64,000 nucleotides of DNA, taken from Holdemania massiliensis. Lineage in GTDB: Bacteria; Bacillota_I; Bacilli_A; Erysipelotrichales; Erysipelotrichaceae. The translations under genes and the position numbers were made by a program. Shown here one piece after another: positions 25,718 to 33,926 of this stretch. The stretch is from NCBI RefSeq assembly GCF_022440805.1, contig NZ_JAKNTK010000001.1, positions 1,736,001-1,800,000 of the forward strand, read 5' to 3'. The notes beneath the pieces were generated by a model. It searched no databases and had not been told where the DNA came from. It saw nothing but the letters and a program-made list of their open reading frames with translations. The first letter of the stretch is position 1; the number at the start of each line of letters is the position of its first letter.

Positions 25718-27946
25718 ATGACAAATAAACCATTACTTGGACCAAGAAAAACCAAAGATGATAAAAAACTGCACTGGGAAGGCAGCAGCGAACACCTGCG
25801 GAAAGCGCTGGATTTAAGCAAGATTGTTACCCGGCGTTTTCAGTTGGTTGCCTTGGCGGTGTGCGTGGGTATGGCCGCTATCGTTGTGCGTCTGTATTCC
25901 ATTCAAATGCTGAAAACAGAGGATTACGCGCAGAAGCTCGCCACCTATACCCGTCGTTATCAAACGGTCACGACGCCGCGGGGAGAAATGCTGGACCGCA
26001 ACGGACAGGTGCTGGTTGGCAATAAACAACGCCTGAATATCACTTATTTCCCGCCGCAGGGGATTAAAGATGAAAAAGAATGGGAACTGGCCCGGCGCTT
26101 TTCAAATGATTTTGAAGTCGATGAAACGCAGCTGGGAACACGGGATTTAAAGGATTTGTATTTGAGTCTGCATAAAAAGGAAATTGATGCCGAGCGGATC
26201 ACCGAAGAAGAAATGGCGGCGTATTACAAAGGGGATCTGAATGACAATGATATCTATTATCTGGAACTGGCCCGGATTACGGAGGAAGATTTAGCGACGC
26301 TGGATACGGATCTGCGTCGAGCCTATGTCGTCAAACAGGCCATGGATATGCCTTCCAGCGGACAGACTAAGATTATTAAAAGTGATGTTACTGTTGAAGA
26401 AGCGGCATTTTTGATTGAACACATGGAAGATTATCAGGGCTTCAACGTGGATTTTGACTGGGATCGGGAATATCCGTTCGGATCTATGCTGAAGTCAGTG
26501 CTGGGGACTGTAACGACTTCCAAACAGGGACTGCCGTCGGAAGATCTGGATTATTATCTGGCTCTGGATTATTCTCGAAATGAGAAGGTAGGCCGGTCTG
26601 GCTTGGAGAAACAATATGAAGGATTGCTCAGCGGCAAGCGTTCGGTATATGATCTGGCGTATGATGAAAATGGAACAGGTTATCTGAGCGAGGTCAATGA
26701 AGGCTCGAAGGGGTATGATCTGGAATTATCGATCGACGCACGCCTGCAGCAGAAACTGGATGAGATTTTGTCTCAGGTGCTGCTTGAATATCAGAATGAT
26801 CCGCTGCGTCCGTATATGGACCGGATCATGTATGTTCTGCAGGATCCGAATACCGGAGATATTCTGGCTATGTCCTGTATGATCCGCAATGCCGATGGTA
26901 CGATTAGTTCCAGTCCAACGAGTATTTATGCGGATGCTTATGCCCCGGGTTCCGTGGTGAAAGGGGCTACGGTCTATATGGGGCTGGATCAGGGGGTAAT
27001 TCAGCCCGGCGAAAAGATTTTGGATAACTATATTAAAATTAAGGATACGCCGATCAAGAAATCCTGGAAAACGCTGGGATGGGTGGATGATGTCCAGGCC
27101 TTGGCTCAGTCCTCCAACGTATTTATGTTCAATGTCGCAATCCGCCTGGGCGGCGGCACTTATGTTGAAAACAATCCGCTGAAAATCAATGCTGATACGT
27201 ATTTGTTAATGCGCAGCTATTACAGTCAGTTTGGCTTGGGCGTATTGACTGGAATTGATGTGCCGAACGAAGCCATTGGTTATATTCCAGGTAAGCTTAC
27301 CAATGCCGGCAATACCCTGGACTTTGCGATTGGACAGCTGGATAACTATACGACGATTGAACTGGCGCAGTATGTTTCTACGATTGCCAACGGCGGGAAA
27401 AAGATTCAGCCACGCTTGGTTCGCCGGGCGTTTGATCCGGGAACTCAGAATGTCGTTTACGAAAATTATGTCAATGTGCAGTCAACCCTTGAAAATACAG
27501 GAGCTTTGGAACGGGTTCGCCAAGGGTTTAACGCCTGCGTTTACGGCGGGATTTGTTATGGTTTGACTGATTTGCCGGTAACGATATCGGCAAAGACCGG
27601 AACTGCCGAATCGTTTATCAATATCACCGGCGAAGATGGGGTAAAAACTACGGTTGACACAACCAACAACAGTCTGGTTGCTTATGCTCCGGCAGAGAAT
27701 CCGCAGTATTCAATGGCCTGCATGATTCCGAATGCCTGGGTTACCGGCGGAGGTTCGCAAAGCAATCTCTGCTTACGGATTACCAATGAATTGACCAAAG
27801 CGATTTATAACCCGGATGATGTGGCGGAAAATGACAGTCCATCTACAGATGAAGATACGAATCTCAACGTGCCGGCGGAAAATCCGGCACTGCCGCCAAC
27901 CCAGGATCCCAATGATCCGCAGGGAAACGGCAATCCGGTACAATAA
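25718..27946 (+). CDS. penicillin-binding protein 2 (class B transpeptidase)
   Basis: A 742-residue bitopic enzyme that cross-links peptidoglycan, probably in elongation. A cytoplasmic N-tail of about 42 residues precedes one helix (FQLVALAVCVGMAAIVVRLY). The pedestal domain begins TVTTPRGEMLDRNGQVL near 87. Transpeptidase motifs: SxxK in APGSVVKGATVY (Ser near 410), SxN in AQSSNVFMF (near 465) and KTG in ISAKTGTAES (near 627). The Ser/Pro/Asn-rich C-tail after residue 700 is extra. ATG 25718 follows GAGGAG. MrdA/PbpA-type elongation PBP is favoured over SpoVD because no PASTA domain is present. Confidence 0.9.
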   Translation: MTNKPLLGPRKTKDDKKLHWEGSSEHLRKALDLSKIVTRRFQLVALAVCVGMAAIVVRLYSIQMLKTEDYAQKLATYTRRYQTVTTPRGEMLDRNGQVLVGNKQRLNITYFPPQGIKDEKEWELARRFSNDFEVDETQLGTRDLKDLYLSLHKKEIDAERITEEEMAAYYKGDLNDNDIYYLELARITEEDLATLDTDLRRAYVVKQAMDMPSSGQTKIIKSDVTVEEAAFLIEHMEDYQGFNVDFDWDREYPFGSMLKSVLGTVTTSKQGLPSEDLDYYLALDYSRNEKVGRSGLEKQYEGLLSGKRSVYDLAYDENGTGYLSEVNEGSKGYDLELSIDARLQQKLDEILSQVLLEYQNDPLRPYMDRIMYVLQDPNTGDILAMSCMIRNADGTISSSPTSIYADAYAPGSVVKGATVYMGLDQGVIQPGEKILDNYIKIKDTPIKKSWKTLGWVDDVQALAQSSNVFMFNVAIRLGGGTYVENNPLKINADTYLLMRSYYSQFGLGVLTGIDVPNEAIGYIPGKLTNAGNTLDFAIGQLDNYTTIELAQYVSTIANGGKKIQPRLVRRAFDPGTQNVVYENYVNVQSTLENTGALERVRQGFNACVYGGICYGLTDLPVTISAKTGTAESFINITGEDGVKTTVDTTNNSLVAYAPAENPQYSMACMIPNAWVTGGGSQSNLCLRITNELTKAIYNPDDVAENDSPSTDEDTNLNVPAENPALPPTQDPNDPQGNGNPVQ

Positions 27947-27950
27947 CCGT

Positions 27951-27978
27951 TAAAAACCCAAGAATTAACAGGTTTTTG
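27951..27978 (+). terminator. weak terminator after PBP2 gene
   Basis: AAAAACC (27952-27958) pairs with GGTTTTT (27971-27977). The U-tract is short. Confidence 0.5.
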
Positions 27979-28042
27979 AAAAAAGATAGTAATTTAAAAA
28001 AAACTATGTTATACTTGTTTAGCATTATTAGGAGGAATATTC

Positions 28043-28192
28043 ATGAGAGACGCAATTACTTTCAAATGTTCTGAATGCGGCGAAGAAAATTACATTGGGA
28101 CAAGAAACAAGAGAAAACACCCTGAAAAGATGGAAATCAAGAAATACTGCCCACGCTGCAATAAGAAAACGACTCACAAGGAGAAAAAATAA
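28043..28192 (+). CDS. rpmG: 50S ribosomal protein L33
   Basis: A 49-residue L33 of the zinc-binding (C+) type: CSECGEENY near residue 9 and CPRCNKKT near 36 give a four-cysteine zinc ribbon. Starts MRDAITFKC, a typical bacterial L33 N-terminus, behind AGGAGG. An extended -10 (TGTTATACT, 28007-28015) lies upstream. It is a single gene ended by a hairpin. C+ forms are often paired with a zinc-free paralogue elsewhere under zinc limitation; that copy is not in this window. Confidence 0.95.
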   Translation: MRDAITFKCSECGEENYIGTRNKRKHPEKMEIKKYCPRCNKKTTHKEKK

Positions 28193-28195
28193 AAG

Positions 28196-28224
28196 AAGCC
28201 GGTTTCTGGCTTTTTTTATTTTTC
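28196..28224 (+). terminator. terminator of rpmG
   Basis: AAGCC/GGCTT stem (28196-28212) followed by a long T-run. Confidence 0.75.
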
Positions 28225-28356
28225 TTAATTTATGAAGGAAATAGCAGGTTTAATCAGATAATTCAGCTGCAAGTTACAGCTTTTTCTAATAAAGTGGGTA
28301 AATTTGAGCTCGGATTTGAAGATCAGAAGCAAGAAAGGTGAAAAAAGGAATATAGG

Positions 28357-28965
28357 ATGAAAATAGAAACCATTCCCTCCGGTGCATTTGCGACCAACTG
28401 TTACATTCTGGAAGATCAGGGTACCGTGCTGGTCATGGATCCGACAGGCAAAGCCCAGCGAATCCTGGATCGTCTGCAGGGGCGTGTACCGTTGGCAATT
28501 ATTTTGACGCACGGCCATTTTGATCATATTGGAGCCGTCGATGAACTGGTTCGACAGTTTCATTGTCCGGTGTATGTGCATCCTGAGGATCAGATTCTGC
28601 TGGAAGATGAAACACTTAACAGTATGGCGCAAATGACGGCTCATGTCCGCAGTCAGACCAGACCTTTGATTGAGGGCACAATGAAATTAGGAACAATCGA
28701 ATTCCAGGTGATTGAAGCGCCGGGACATACGCCGGGCAGTGTGCTGATTGTGATCGGTCAGGATTGCTTCTGTGGTGATGTCATTTTTGAAGGCAGCATT
28801 GGACGGACAGACTTGCCGTTGGGCAATGATTCTCAGATGCGGCAGACGCTGAAAATGATTCGTACCCTGAATCCGCAGCTGAGGCTTTATCCGGGGCATG
28901 GCGCAGCTACGGTGCTAGAAAAAGAACTGATGAATAATCCGTTTTTGCGGACACATCGATCATGA
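28357..28965 (+). CDS. metallo-beta-lactamase-fold hydrolase (glyoxalase II-like)
   Basis: A 202-residue MBL-fold enzyme. The metal motif HxHxDH is THGHFDHIGAV near residue 53. Further ligands are in EAPGHTPGSVLIV (His near 129), CGDVIFEGSIGRTDLP (Asp near 149) and YPGHGAAT (His near 190). This layout is that of the glyoxalase II/YcbL/YqgX group of hydroxyacylglutathione-type thioesterases. In Bacillus, YqgX lies in the same neighbourhood ahead of comG. Substrate not certain. ATG 28357 with an AAGGTGAAAAAAGGA-rich leader. Confidence 0.85.
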   Translation: MKIETIPSGAFATNCYILEDQGTVLVMDPTGKAQRILDRLQGRVPLAIILTHGHFDHIGAVDELVRQFHCPVYVHPEDQILLEDETLNSMAQMTAHVRSQTRPLIEGTMKLGTIEFQVIEAPGHTPGSVLIVIGQDCFCGDVIFEGSIGRTDLPLGNDSQMRQTLKMIRTLNPQLRLYPGHGAATVLEKELMNNPFLRTHRS

Positions 28966-28973
28966 TTACACAG

Positions 28974-29006
28974 AAAGCATCGCTTTGAGGGTGATGCTTT
29001 TTGTTT
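28974..29006 (+). terminator. terminator of the MBL hydrolase gene
   Basis: AAAGCATC (28974-28981) pairs with GATGCTTT (28993-29000), followed by T residues. Confidence 0.75.
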
Positions 29007-29078
29007 TGCGAAGGGGATGCGGCAAACCAAATTAGTCGATTTCTTTGAAGGAAGTTAGGGCATTTTTACTTTTTTATG

Positions 29079-29127
29079 TAGATATATTTAATATTATCTA
29101 TCTAAAAAGTAGATGCCGTTGTATAAT
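29079..29127 (+). promoter_or_regulatory. promoter with inverted-repeat candidate operator
   Basis: A perfect TATAAT lies at 29122-29127. Upstream, TAGATA (29079-29084) and TATCTA (29095-29100) form an inverted repeat with a 10-base spacer, overlapping where a -35 should be. A regulator site is plausible; no -35 consensus was found. Confidence 0.4.
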
Positions 29128-29155
29128 GTTTGTATAAAATATAGAAGGAAGTGAA

Positions 29156-29917
29156 ATGATGGAAAAACAGGAACTTTGGGATGCTTCTGTAGAAGAGATG
29201 CGCCGTGGTTATCGAATTATGGAAGACGAGGCTGAATGCTTATTCTGCGGACAGCGGTATTATACGCAGGAAATTTACGCACAGGATGAACGTTGGGTCT
29301 TAGGCGAACGAAAGATGAAATCGCATGTAAAAAATGTGCACGGTTCGCCATTGGCTATGTTATTGAAGTTAGGGCCCGAGGCGTTAGGCATCAGTGCGAT
29401 GCAGCTGGAAATGCTGCAGGCTTTTGCCTGCGGACAAAGTGATCAGCAGATTGCCAAAGAGAAAGGTGTTACCTTGTCAACGATCCGCAATTATCGGTTT
29501 AAGCTGCGGGAAAAACAAAAACAGGCGCAGCTGTTTGTCATGATGATGACCCTGCTGAATGAGAACAGCGGCCATTCGATCCAGCAGCTCAGTGATACAG
29601 CGCTGATCGACGCCCATGCGGCTGCCGTGATGCGGGATGAACGTTATGAATTGACGGAAAAAGAGAAGGAAACAATTTTAAAAACGTATTTTGACCCGCA
29701 GGGGGCATTAAAGGAAATGCCGGCGAAGGCAAAGCGCAAGCTTGCGGTTTTGGCGCAAATTGCGGAGAATTTCAAACCGGAAGTCCGCTATACCGAAAAA
29801 CAGATCAATACGCTGCTTCAGCGGATCTGGCCGGATCATGTCTATTTACGCCGGGCTTTGATCGAATATGGATTTTTGGAACGGACGGCGGATGGCAGTG
29901 CCTATTGGCGAAAATAA
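29156..29917 (+). CDS. zinc-finger/HTH/DUF2087 regulator
   Basis: A 253-residue putative transcription factor. The N-terminus has a C-x2-C (ECLFCGQRYY, near 29) and, 35 residues on, an H-x4-H pair (KSHVKNVHG), which together could bind zinc. A LuxR-type helix-turn-helix follows (about 85-125: ISAMQLEMLQAFACGQSDQQ, then IAKEKGVTLSTIRNYRFKL). The C-terminus is a DUF2087 domain (about 180-250: AKRKLAVLAQIAENF, RYTEKQINTLL, LRRALIEYGFLERT). The gene sits directly upstream of the comG operon but has its own terminator. Its target is unknown; control of competence is a guess from position. Confidence 0.75.
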   Translation: MMEKQELWDASVEEMRRGYRIMEDEAECLFCGQRYYTQEIYAQDERWVLGERKMKSHVKNVHGSPLAMLLKLGPEALGISAMQLEMLQAFACGQSDQQIAKEKGVTLSTIRNYRFKLREKQKQAQLFVMMMTLLNENSGHSIQQLSDTALIDAHAAAVMRDERYELTEKEKETILKTYFDPQGALKEMPAKAKRKLAVLAQIAENFKPEVRYTEKQINTLLQRIWPDHVYLRRALIEYGFLERTADGSAYWRK

Positions 29918-29921
29918 ATGG

Positions 29922-29948
29922 AAAGCTGATGAAAATTCAGCTTTTTTT
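29922..29948 (+). terminator. terminator before comGA
   Basis: AAAGCTGA (29922-29929) pairs with TCAGCTTT (29937-29944), followed by T residues. Confidence 0.8.
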
Positions 29949-30009
29949 AATTTTTTTTGGGGCTTTTTTGAAAAATGCGCAATATTGAAGATGTAGGGGG
30001 CGAGAGAAT

Positions 30010-30984
30010 ATGGAAGAACGATTACTTGCTTTGCTGCGGATGGCAATAAACCAGCACGCCACCGATCTGCATTTTTCCATCCGCAATGAAACAGTAACGC
30101 TGCAAATGCGCTGCGGTATTCAGATCAAGGATATCGAAACCGAACCACAGGATCTAAAGTTGTTCCGCTATCTTCAATACCGGGCTAATCTGGAGCTGAG
30201 TGACCGCAGCCGGCCGCAGACCGGACGGTTTGAAATGGAGGTGGACGGCAAGATGCTGGCACTGCGGTTTGCGGTTATGCACAGTCTGATGCTGACCAGC
30301 GGGGTATTGCGGATTCTTAACGGTACACTGGACTGGACATTGGCAGATTGCTGTTCCGACAAAAAGCAGACCGATCTGCTAAAAAAGGGACTGAAACGCC
30401 GCAGCGGCTTATTCCTCGTCAGCGGCCCTACCGGCAGCGGCAAGACGACCACGCTGTATGCCATGCTCAACGAATTAAGTCCGGCCAAGATCTTCACGTT
30501 GGAAGATCCGATTGAAATCTATTCGGAACGCTTCGTGCAGATTCAGATCAATGAACGTCAGCATCTGGGCTATGATGAGGGGATCAGCCAACTGCTGCGG
30601 CATGATCCCGACGTCATCATGATCGGTGAAATTCGCGAGCCGGTGGCAGCAGCGATGGCGCTGCGCTGCGCACTGACCGGACATCTGGTTCTGACCAGCA
30701 TTCATGCTTCCTCAGCCCATTCAGCGATCACACGGATGATCGAACTGGGAGTCAGTGAAACTCAGCTGATGGAAATGCTTGTCGGAGTCAGCTGTCAGCG
30801 GTTGGTGTCCTTAAAAAATCAAAAGGGAAGGATGTGTATCTATGAAGTGCTTCTGCCCGAGCAGCTGGCACAGCTTCGTCAAGGTCAGATGCCGGATCAT
30901 TTTATCCCGCTGCAGCAGCGTCTGGACGATCTGCTGCTCAAGAATCGCATCACTCACAAACAATGGGACGCTGTCGGTCTCTGA
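30010..30984 (+). CDS. comGA: competence type IV pilus ATPase ComGA
   Basis: A 324-residue GspE/PilB-type secretion ATPase that drives assembly of the DNA-uptake pseudopilus. Walker A is SGPTGSGKTTTLY near 139; the Asp box LEDPIE near 165; Walker B DVIMIGEIREP near 203; the His box LTSIHASSAH near 235. Shorter than PilB because the N1 domain is missing, as in ComGA. No CxxC zinc finger is present, which some secretion ATPases have. GGGGCGAGAG-type ribosome site. First gene of an operon of at least seven comG-like genes. Confidence 0.9.
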   Translation: MEERLLALLRMAINQHATDLHFSIRNETVTLQMRCGIQIKDIETEPQDLKLFRYLQYRANLELSDRSRPQTGRFEMEVDGKMLALRFAVMHSLMLTSGVLRILNGTLDWTLADCCSDKKQTDLLKKGLKRRSGLFLVSGPTGSGKTTTLYAMLNELSPAKIFTLEDPIEIYSERFVQIQINERQHLGYDEGISQLLRHDPDVIMIGEIREPVAAAMALRCALTGHLVLTSIHASSAHSAITRMIELGVSETQLMEMLVGVSCQRLVSLKNQKGRMCIYEVLLPEQLAQLRQGQMPDHFIPLQQRLDDLLLKNRITHKQWDAVGL

Positions 30985-31018
30985 ATGTCAGCAGCTGGCG
31001 ATTCTTTTAGGCAGTGCA

Positions 31019-31942
31019 ATGAGCTGGCAGACAAGCCTGACCTTTATCGAAACACCGAAGAATCATCCGGTGATCGCCGCGCTTCGCCAGCGGATGCTGG
31101 AAGGCGAAGGCTTTGCGGCTTTGTTGGCTCCAGCGCTGCCGCCAGGAATTGCAGCCGATTTTGAAACGATGGCGCAGGTCATGCCGCCCCATCGTGCACT
31201 GACCTTATCCCTGCGGCTGCATCAGCTGTATATGGAAAATCGCTCTCAGCTTCGCCGTCTGCTGGGATATCCGCTGGTGTTGGCGGCAGGCAGTCTGGTC
31301 GGGCTCGCCCTATTCAATCATCTTTGCTTTCCGGTATTGATCAGTTTGATTCAATCCTTTGAGCGGGATGCCGGCGGTATGCTTTTTCTACATCATGGAC
31401 TTTACGGCCTGTTTATTCTGCTGATGCTGCTGATGATGCTGGGGGTGGGGATTGTTTTCTGGCTGCGTCAGCCGACAGCCCGGCTGAGCGCGTATGTACT
31501 GTTAATTAAACTGCGCCGCGGTCGGTTTTTAAGAAGGTGGCTGGGCTTGGATTTTTCCCGTTATTTTTCCTGCTGCCTCAGCGAAGGCTGTCCGACCCAG
31601 ACCACACTGACCGTGCTGCAAAAACTGCCGAAAAAGCCCTTCCTAAAATTAATGAGCTGGCATGTCGAGCAGGCACTTTTGGCAGGAGAAAGTCTGGAAA
31701 CAGCCTTGGGCACGGAATACCTGGATCCCTCTTTAATGCAGTTAATGCGCACGGCTTCCCGCAGCGGGCAGGTGCAGCCGCTTCTGGAAGGCTATGTTGA
31801 AGTTCGCCAGGGTCAGCTGCTGAGTCAGCTGCGCTTCATGGCCCGAGGACTGCAGCTGTTTGCATACATAACGATTGCCGGAATGATTTTGATCGTTTAT
31901 CAGATCCTGCTTCTGCCGCTTTCCATCATGAGTCAGATGTAG
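31019..31942 (+). CDS. comGB: ComGB-like pilus inner-membrane protein
   Basis: A GspF/PilC-type membrane platform protein of the competence pseudopilus. Two T2SF-type regions (about residues 25-120 and 210-300) flank helices such as YPLVLAAGSLVGLALFNHL and LYGLFILLMLLMMLGVG; a last helix (YITIAGMILIVYQILL) is at the C-terminus. The start is unclear. The first ATG after comGA is 31019, but similarity seems to begin about 20 codons earlier, and the only upstream start in this frame is ATG 30842, which would overlap comGA by 143 bases with a GGGAAGGA site 9 bases ahead. I give the conservative start. Confidence 0.75.
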   Translation: MSWQTSLTFIETPKNHPVIAALRQRMLEGEGFAALLAPALPPGIAADFETMAQVMPPHRALTLSLRLHQLYMENRSQLRRLLGYPLVLAAGSLVGLALFNHLCFPVLISLIQSFERDAGGMLFLHHGLYGLFILLMLLMMLGVGIVFWLRQPTARLSAYVLLIKLRRGRFLRRWLGLDFSRYFSCCLSEGCPTQTTLTVLQKLPKKPFLKLMSWHVEQALLAGESLETALGTEYLDPSLMQLMRTASRSGQVQPLLEGYVEVRQGQLLSQLRFMARGLQLFAYITIAGMILIVYQILLLPLSIMSQM

Positions 31943-31963
31943 CATTGGGAAAGGAGAATTAAG

Positions 31964-32257
31964 ATGAAACGAGGATTTACATTGTTGGAGATGATTATTG
32001 TTGTCAGTGTATTGGCGATCTTGTTTTTATTGTCTGTCCCCAATATTCAGCGGGTGATGAAAATTGTGGATGAAAAGGGCTGTGCTGCCCAGCTGAAAGT
32101 GATCGATTCGGCAATCCTGCAGTACAAGCTGGATACCGGTCAGCTGCCGCTGAGAATAAACGATCTGGTTTCAGCCGGTCTGTTAACAAAGCAACAGACG
32201 GAATGCTCCGGCGGCGAACAGCTGGAGATTCGCGAGGGTCAGGCCTATGTCCGCTAA
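31964..32257 (+). CDS. comGC: major competence pseudopilin ComGC
   Basis: A 97-residue prepilin. The prepilin-peptidase site is KRG-FTLLEMIIVVS with the required Glu at +5, followed by a hydrophobic helix to residue 25. Two cysteines at about residues 41 and 81 (KGCAAQL, TECSGG) can form the disulfide typical of ComGC. GGAGA-type ribosome site; ends 11 bases inside comGD. ComGC is the main subunit of the DNA-uptake pseudopilus, processed by ComC, whose gene is not in this window. Confidence 0.92.
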   Translation: MKRGFTLLEMIIVVSVLAILFLLSVPNIQRVMKIVDEKGCAAQLKVIDSAILQYKLDTGQLPLRINDLVSAGLLTKQQTECSGGEQLEIREGQAYVR

Positions 32258-32564
32258 AGCTGGGATGACGTTCGTCGAAATGTTGTTGGCACTGGCGGTT
32301 CTGTCGGTTTGCGAGCTGTTAACTATACCGTTGATCAGAGAGCCGGATTTAAGTCCGGGCCAGTTTATCGCTGAGGTTTTGCCGTACCAAGCCCAGGCGA
32401 TCCGTGAAAACCGGGAACTGAATGCTCAAATTAGTGCGGACCCCCTTGTGCCGGTTCGCATACACTACAATGCGAAGGGGCGGATTGATCAGGCTCGAAC
32501 GCTGTGTTTCAGCCGGCGCTGTCTTGTGATGGAGCTGGCAGGAGGGCGAATCGTTGGAAAATAA
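32247..32564 (+). CDS. comGD: minor pseudopilin ComGD-like
   Basis: A 105-residue prepilin-like protein. The processing site is AKAG-MTFVEMLLALAVL with Glu at +5, then a hydrophobic helix. The rest is short and not well conserved. It overlaps comGC by 11 bases and comGE by 11. Position in the operon is the best evidence that it is ComGD. Confidence 0.75.
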   Translation: MSAKAGMTFVEMLLALAVLSVCELLTIPLIREPDLSPGQFIAEVLPYQAQAIRENRELNAQISADPLVPVRIHYNAKGRIDQARTLCFSRRCLVMELAGGRIVGK

Positions 32565-32805
32565 ACGTGGTTTTCTTTTAAGCGATGCACTGATCGCGAT
32601 TGCGTTGTGTACAGCCTGCCTGCTTTTAGTCGGCGGGTTGCTGAGCAGCCGGTATCATCTGGATGAAATTGTCAGGCGGCAGCGTCAGGAAAGCAATCAA
32701 CGTTTAGCTGAGGCACTGCAGGCAAAGGGGGAATGTCCAAGATGCACGCCGCTTCCAGTCGAAACGCTCGATCCGCTAGTTCCGCCCGAGCCGGAAGCAT
32801 CCTGA
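32554..32805 (+). CDS. minor pseudopilin ComGE-like
   Basis: An 83-residue protein with a prepilin-like N-terminus (KRGFLLSDALIAIALC; Asp replaces the +5 Glu) and a CPRC pair near residue 60. The TTG start at 32554 has GGAGGG at 32541-32546 (spacing 7), so the unusual start codon is convincing. It overlaps both neighbours. Assigned by place in the operon. Confidence 0.65.
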   Translation: MENKRGFLLSDALIAIALCTACLLLVGGLLSSRYHLDEIVRRQRQESNQRLAEALQAKGECPRCTPLPVETLDPLVPPEPEAS

Positions 32806-33173
32806 TCGATCTGCTTCTCAGTCTGTGGATCATTGCGTTGTTTTTGCCGTTGATTCCTGTGATCGTTAATTTGTTGAGCAGGCAGGATTGGCTGATGCGT
32901 TCAGCCCAGGATCAGATTCAGCTGCAGCAGCTGCGCCGGCTGTTGTTAGGCAGCGAACAAATCGAAGTCAGCCATGATCAGCTCGCATTCTATGCCGAAG
33001 GTCAGAACCGACGGTTAGTCCAGAGCGGAAACTGGCTGCTGGTGCAGCCGGGAACCTGGATTTTTTTCGATCAGGTCATCTCGGTTCAGTTTGAACAGCG
33101 GCAGGATCAGATCTGGATGCGGTTAGTAAGCGAAACGGGGGAGTGGGAGGCGATTGTCGGTGATGCTCAATAA
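32733..33173 (+). CDS. comGF: minor pseudopilin ComGF-like
   Basis: A 146-residue protein with a prepilin-like segment (ARAGSILIDLLLSLWIIALF; Asp at +5) starting near residue 19 and a beta-rich C-half typical of ComGF (LAFYAEGQNRRLVQ, WLLVQPGTWIFFDQVISVQF). It overlaps ComGE by 73 bases in another frame. ATG 32733 or ATG 32742 could start it; the AAGGGGG site is very close to the first. ComGF is a minor subunit needed to prime pilus assembly. Confidence 0.7.
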   Translation: MSKMHAASSRNARSASSARAGSILIDLLLSLWIIALFLPLIPVIVNLLSRQDWLMRSAQDQIQLQQLRRLLLGSEQIEVSHDQLAFYAEGQNRRLVQSGNWLLVQPGTWIFFDQVISVQFEQRQDQIWMRLVSETGEWEAIVGDAQ

Positions 33174-33504
33174 ACGGGGATTTGTCAGTCTGTTCTTCTT
33201 ATCCTGGTTTCTGATCATCAGTGCCTGGGTGTCGCTGGGCTATCTTCAGCTCCGTGCGGAAATGGATGTCGCGCAGCAGCTGCAGCTGAGCGAGCAGCAG
33301 GATCTGCGCTTGATTCCAATCTTCCGCTGGGTTCGTTGTCAGCTGCAACAACAATACCGCTGCGATGGCTGGCGGCCGGAAATTCAGGCGGATGTAGCGT
33401 GGTCACAGGGTGCAGTTGAAATCCGAACAGAATTTGAAAAAATTGCGTTCAGATTGGATGAAACTGATCGGAAAGTGACAAACTATGAGATAGAGATGAG
33501 GTGA
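33163..33504 (+). CDS. ComGG-like protein
   Basis: A roughly 113-residue protein with one N-terminal helix (KRGFVSLFFLSWFLIISAWVS) and a polar C-terminus. The Lys-Arg-Gly before a hydrophobic segment is prepilin-like but lacks the +5 Glu, as in ComGG. Starts considered: TTG 33154, GTG 33160, ATG 33163; GGAGG at 33146-33150 fits GTG 33160 (spacing 9) about as well as ATG 33163. Last recognisable com gene of the operon. Confidence 0.6.
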   Translation: MLNKRGFVSLFFLSWFLIISAWVSLGYLQLRAEMDVAQQLQLSEQQDLRLIPIFRWVRCQLQQQYRCDGWRPEIQADVAWSQGAVEIRTEFEKIAFRLDETDRKVTNYEIEMR

Positions 33505-33508
33505 AACG

Positions 33509-33877
33509 ATGAAACAATTCATTGACAGTCTGATTGCATCGGTGTTTTTTCTGATCCTGATGCTGCTGGGGGAAACGCTGCAGTTTCTGCCTTCGGGAAG
33601 TTCCGCTTTTCTGACCTGTGTGTACGGTGCTGAGCTGTTCTTTGTTTCCTGGGTTTTGATGTATCGGTCTAAAAATACAGTGGAACTGCTTGATTTCTTT
33701 GTCAGTGCTGTGATCCTGGGAGTACAATTTCTGATTCTGGGAGGACGCCTGGATTTTGATCAATGGTGTTATCTGAGCTTTGCAACGATTGCTTCTACGA
33801 TCAGTTTTGGTTGCAACCGCCGCTTCGGCAATCGCATCCATCTGGAAAATCGTCGCCCGCAGCCGGGAAATCATTGA
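33509..33877 (+). CDS. four-helix membrane protein of unknown function
   Basis: A 122-residue protein with four hydrophobic segments (about 8-25, 34-52, 61-78 and 86-103). No family is recognised. GAGGTG lies 5 bases before the ATG, and it starts 4 bases after the ComGG-like gene, so it is in the comG operon. No link to DNA uptake can be shown. Confidence 0.65.
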   Translation: MKQFIDSLIASVFFLILMLLGETLQFLPSGSSAFLTCVYGAELFFVSWVLMYRSKNTVELLDFFVSAVILGVQFLILGGRLDFDQWCYLSFATIASTISFGCNRRFGNRIHLENRRPQPGNH

Positions 33878-33926
33878 CAAAATCGGCTATTCCTATAAAA
33901 TATACTAGGTAGGATGGTGAATAGTA

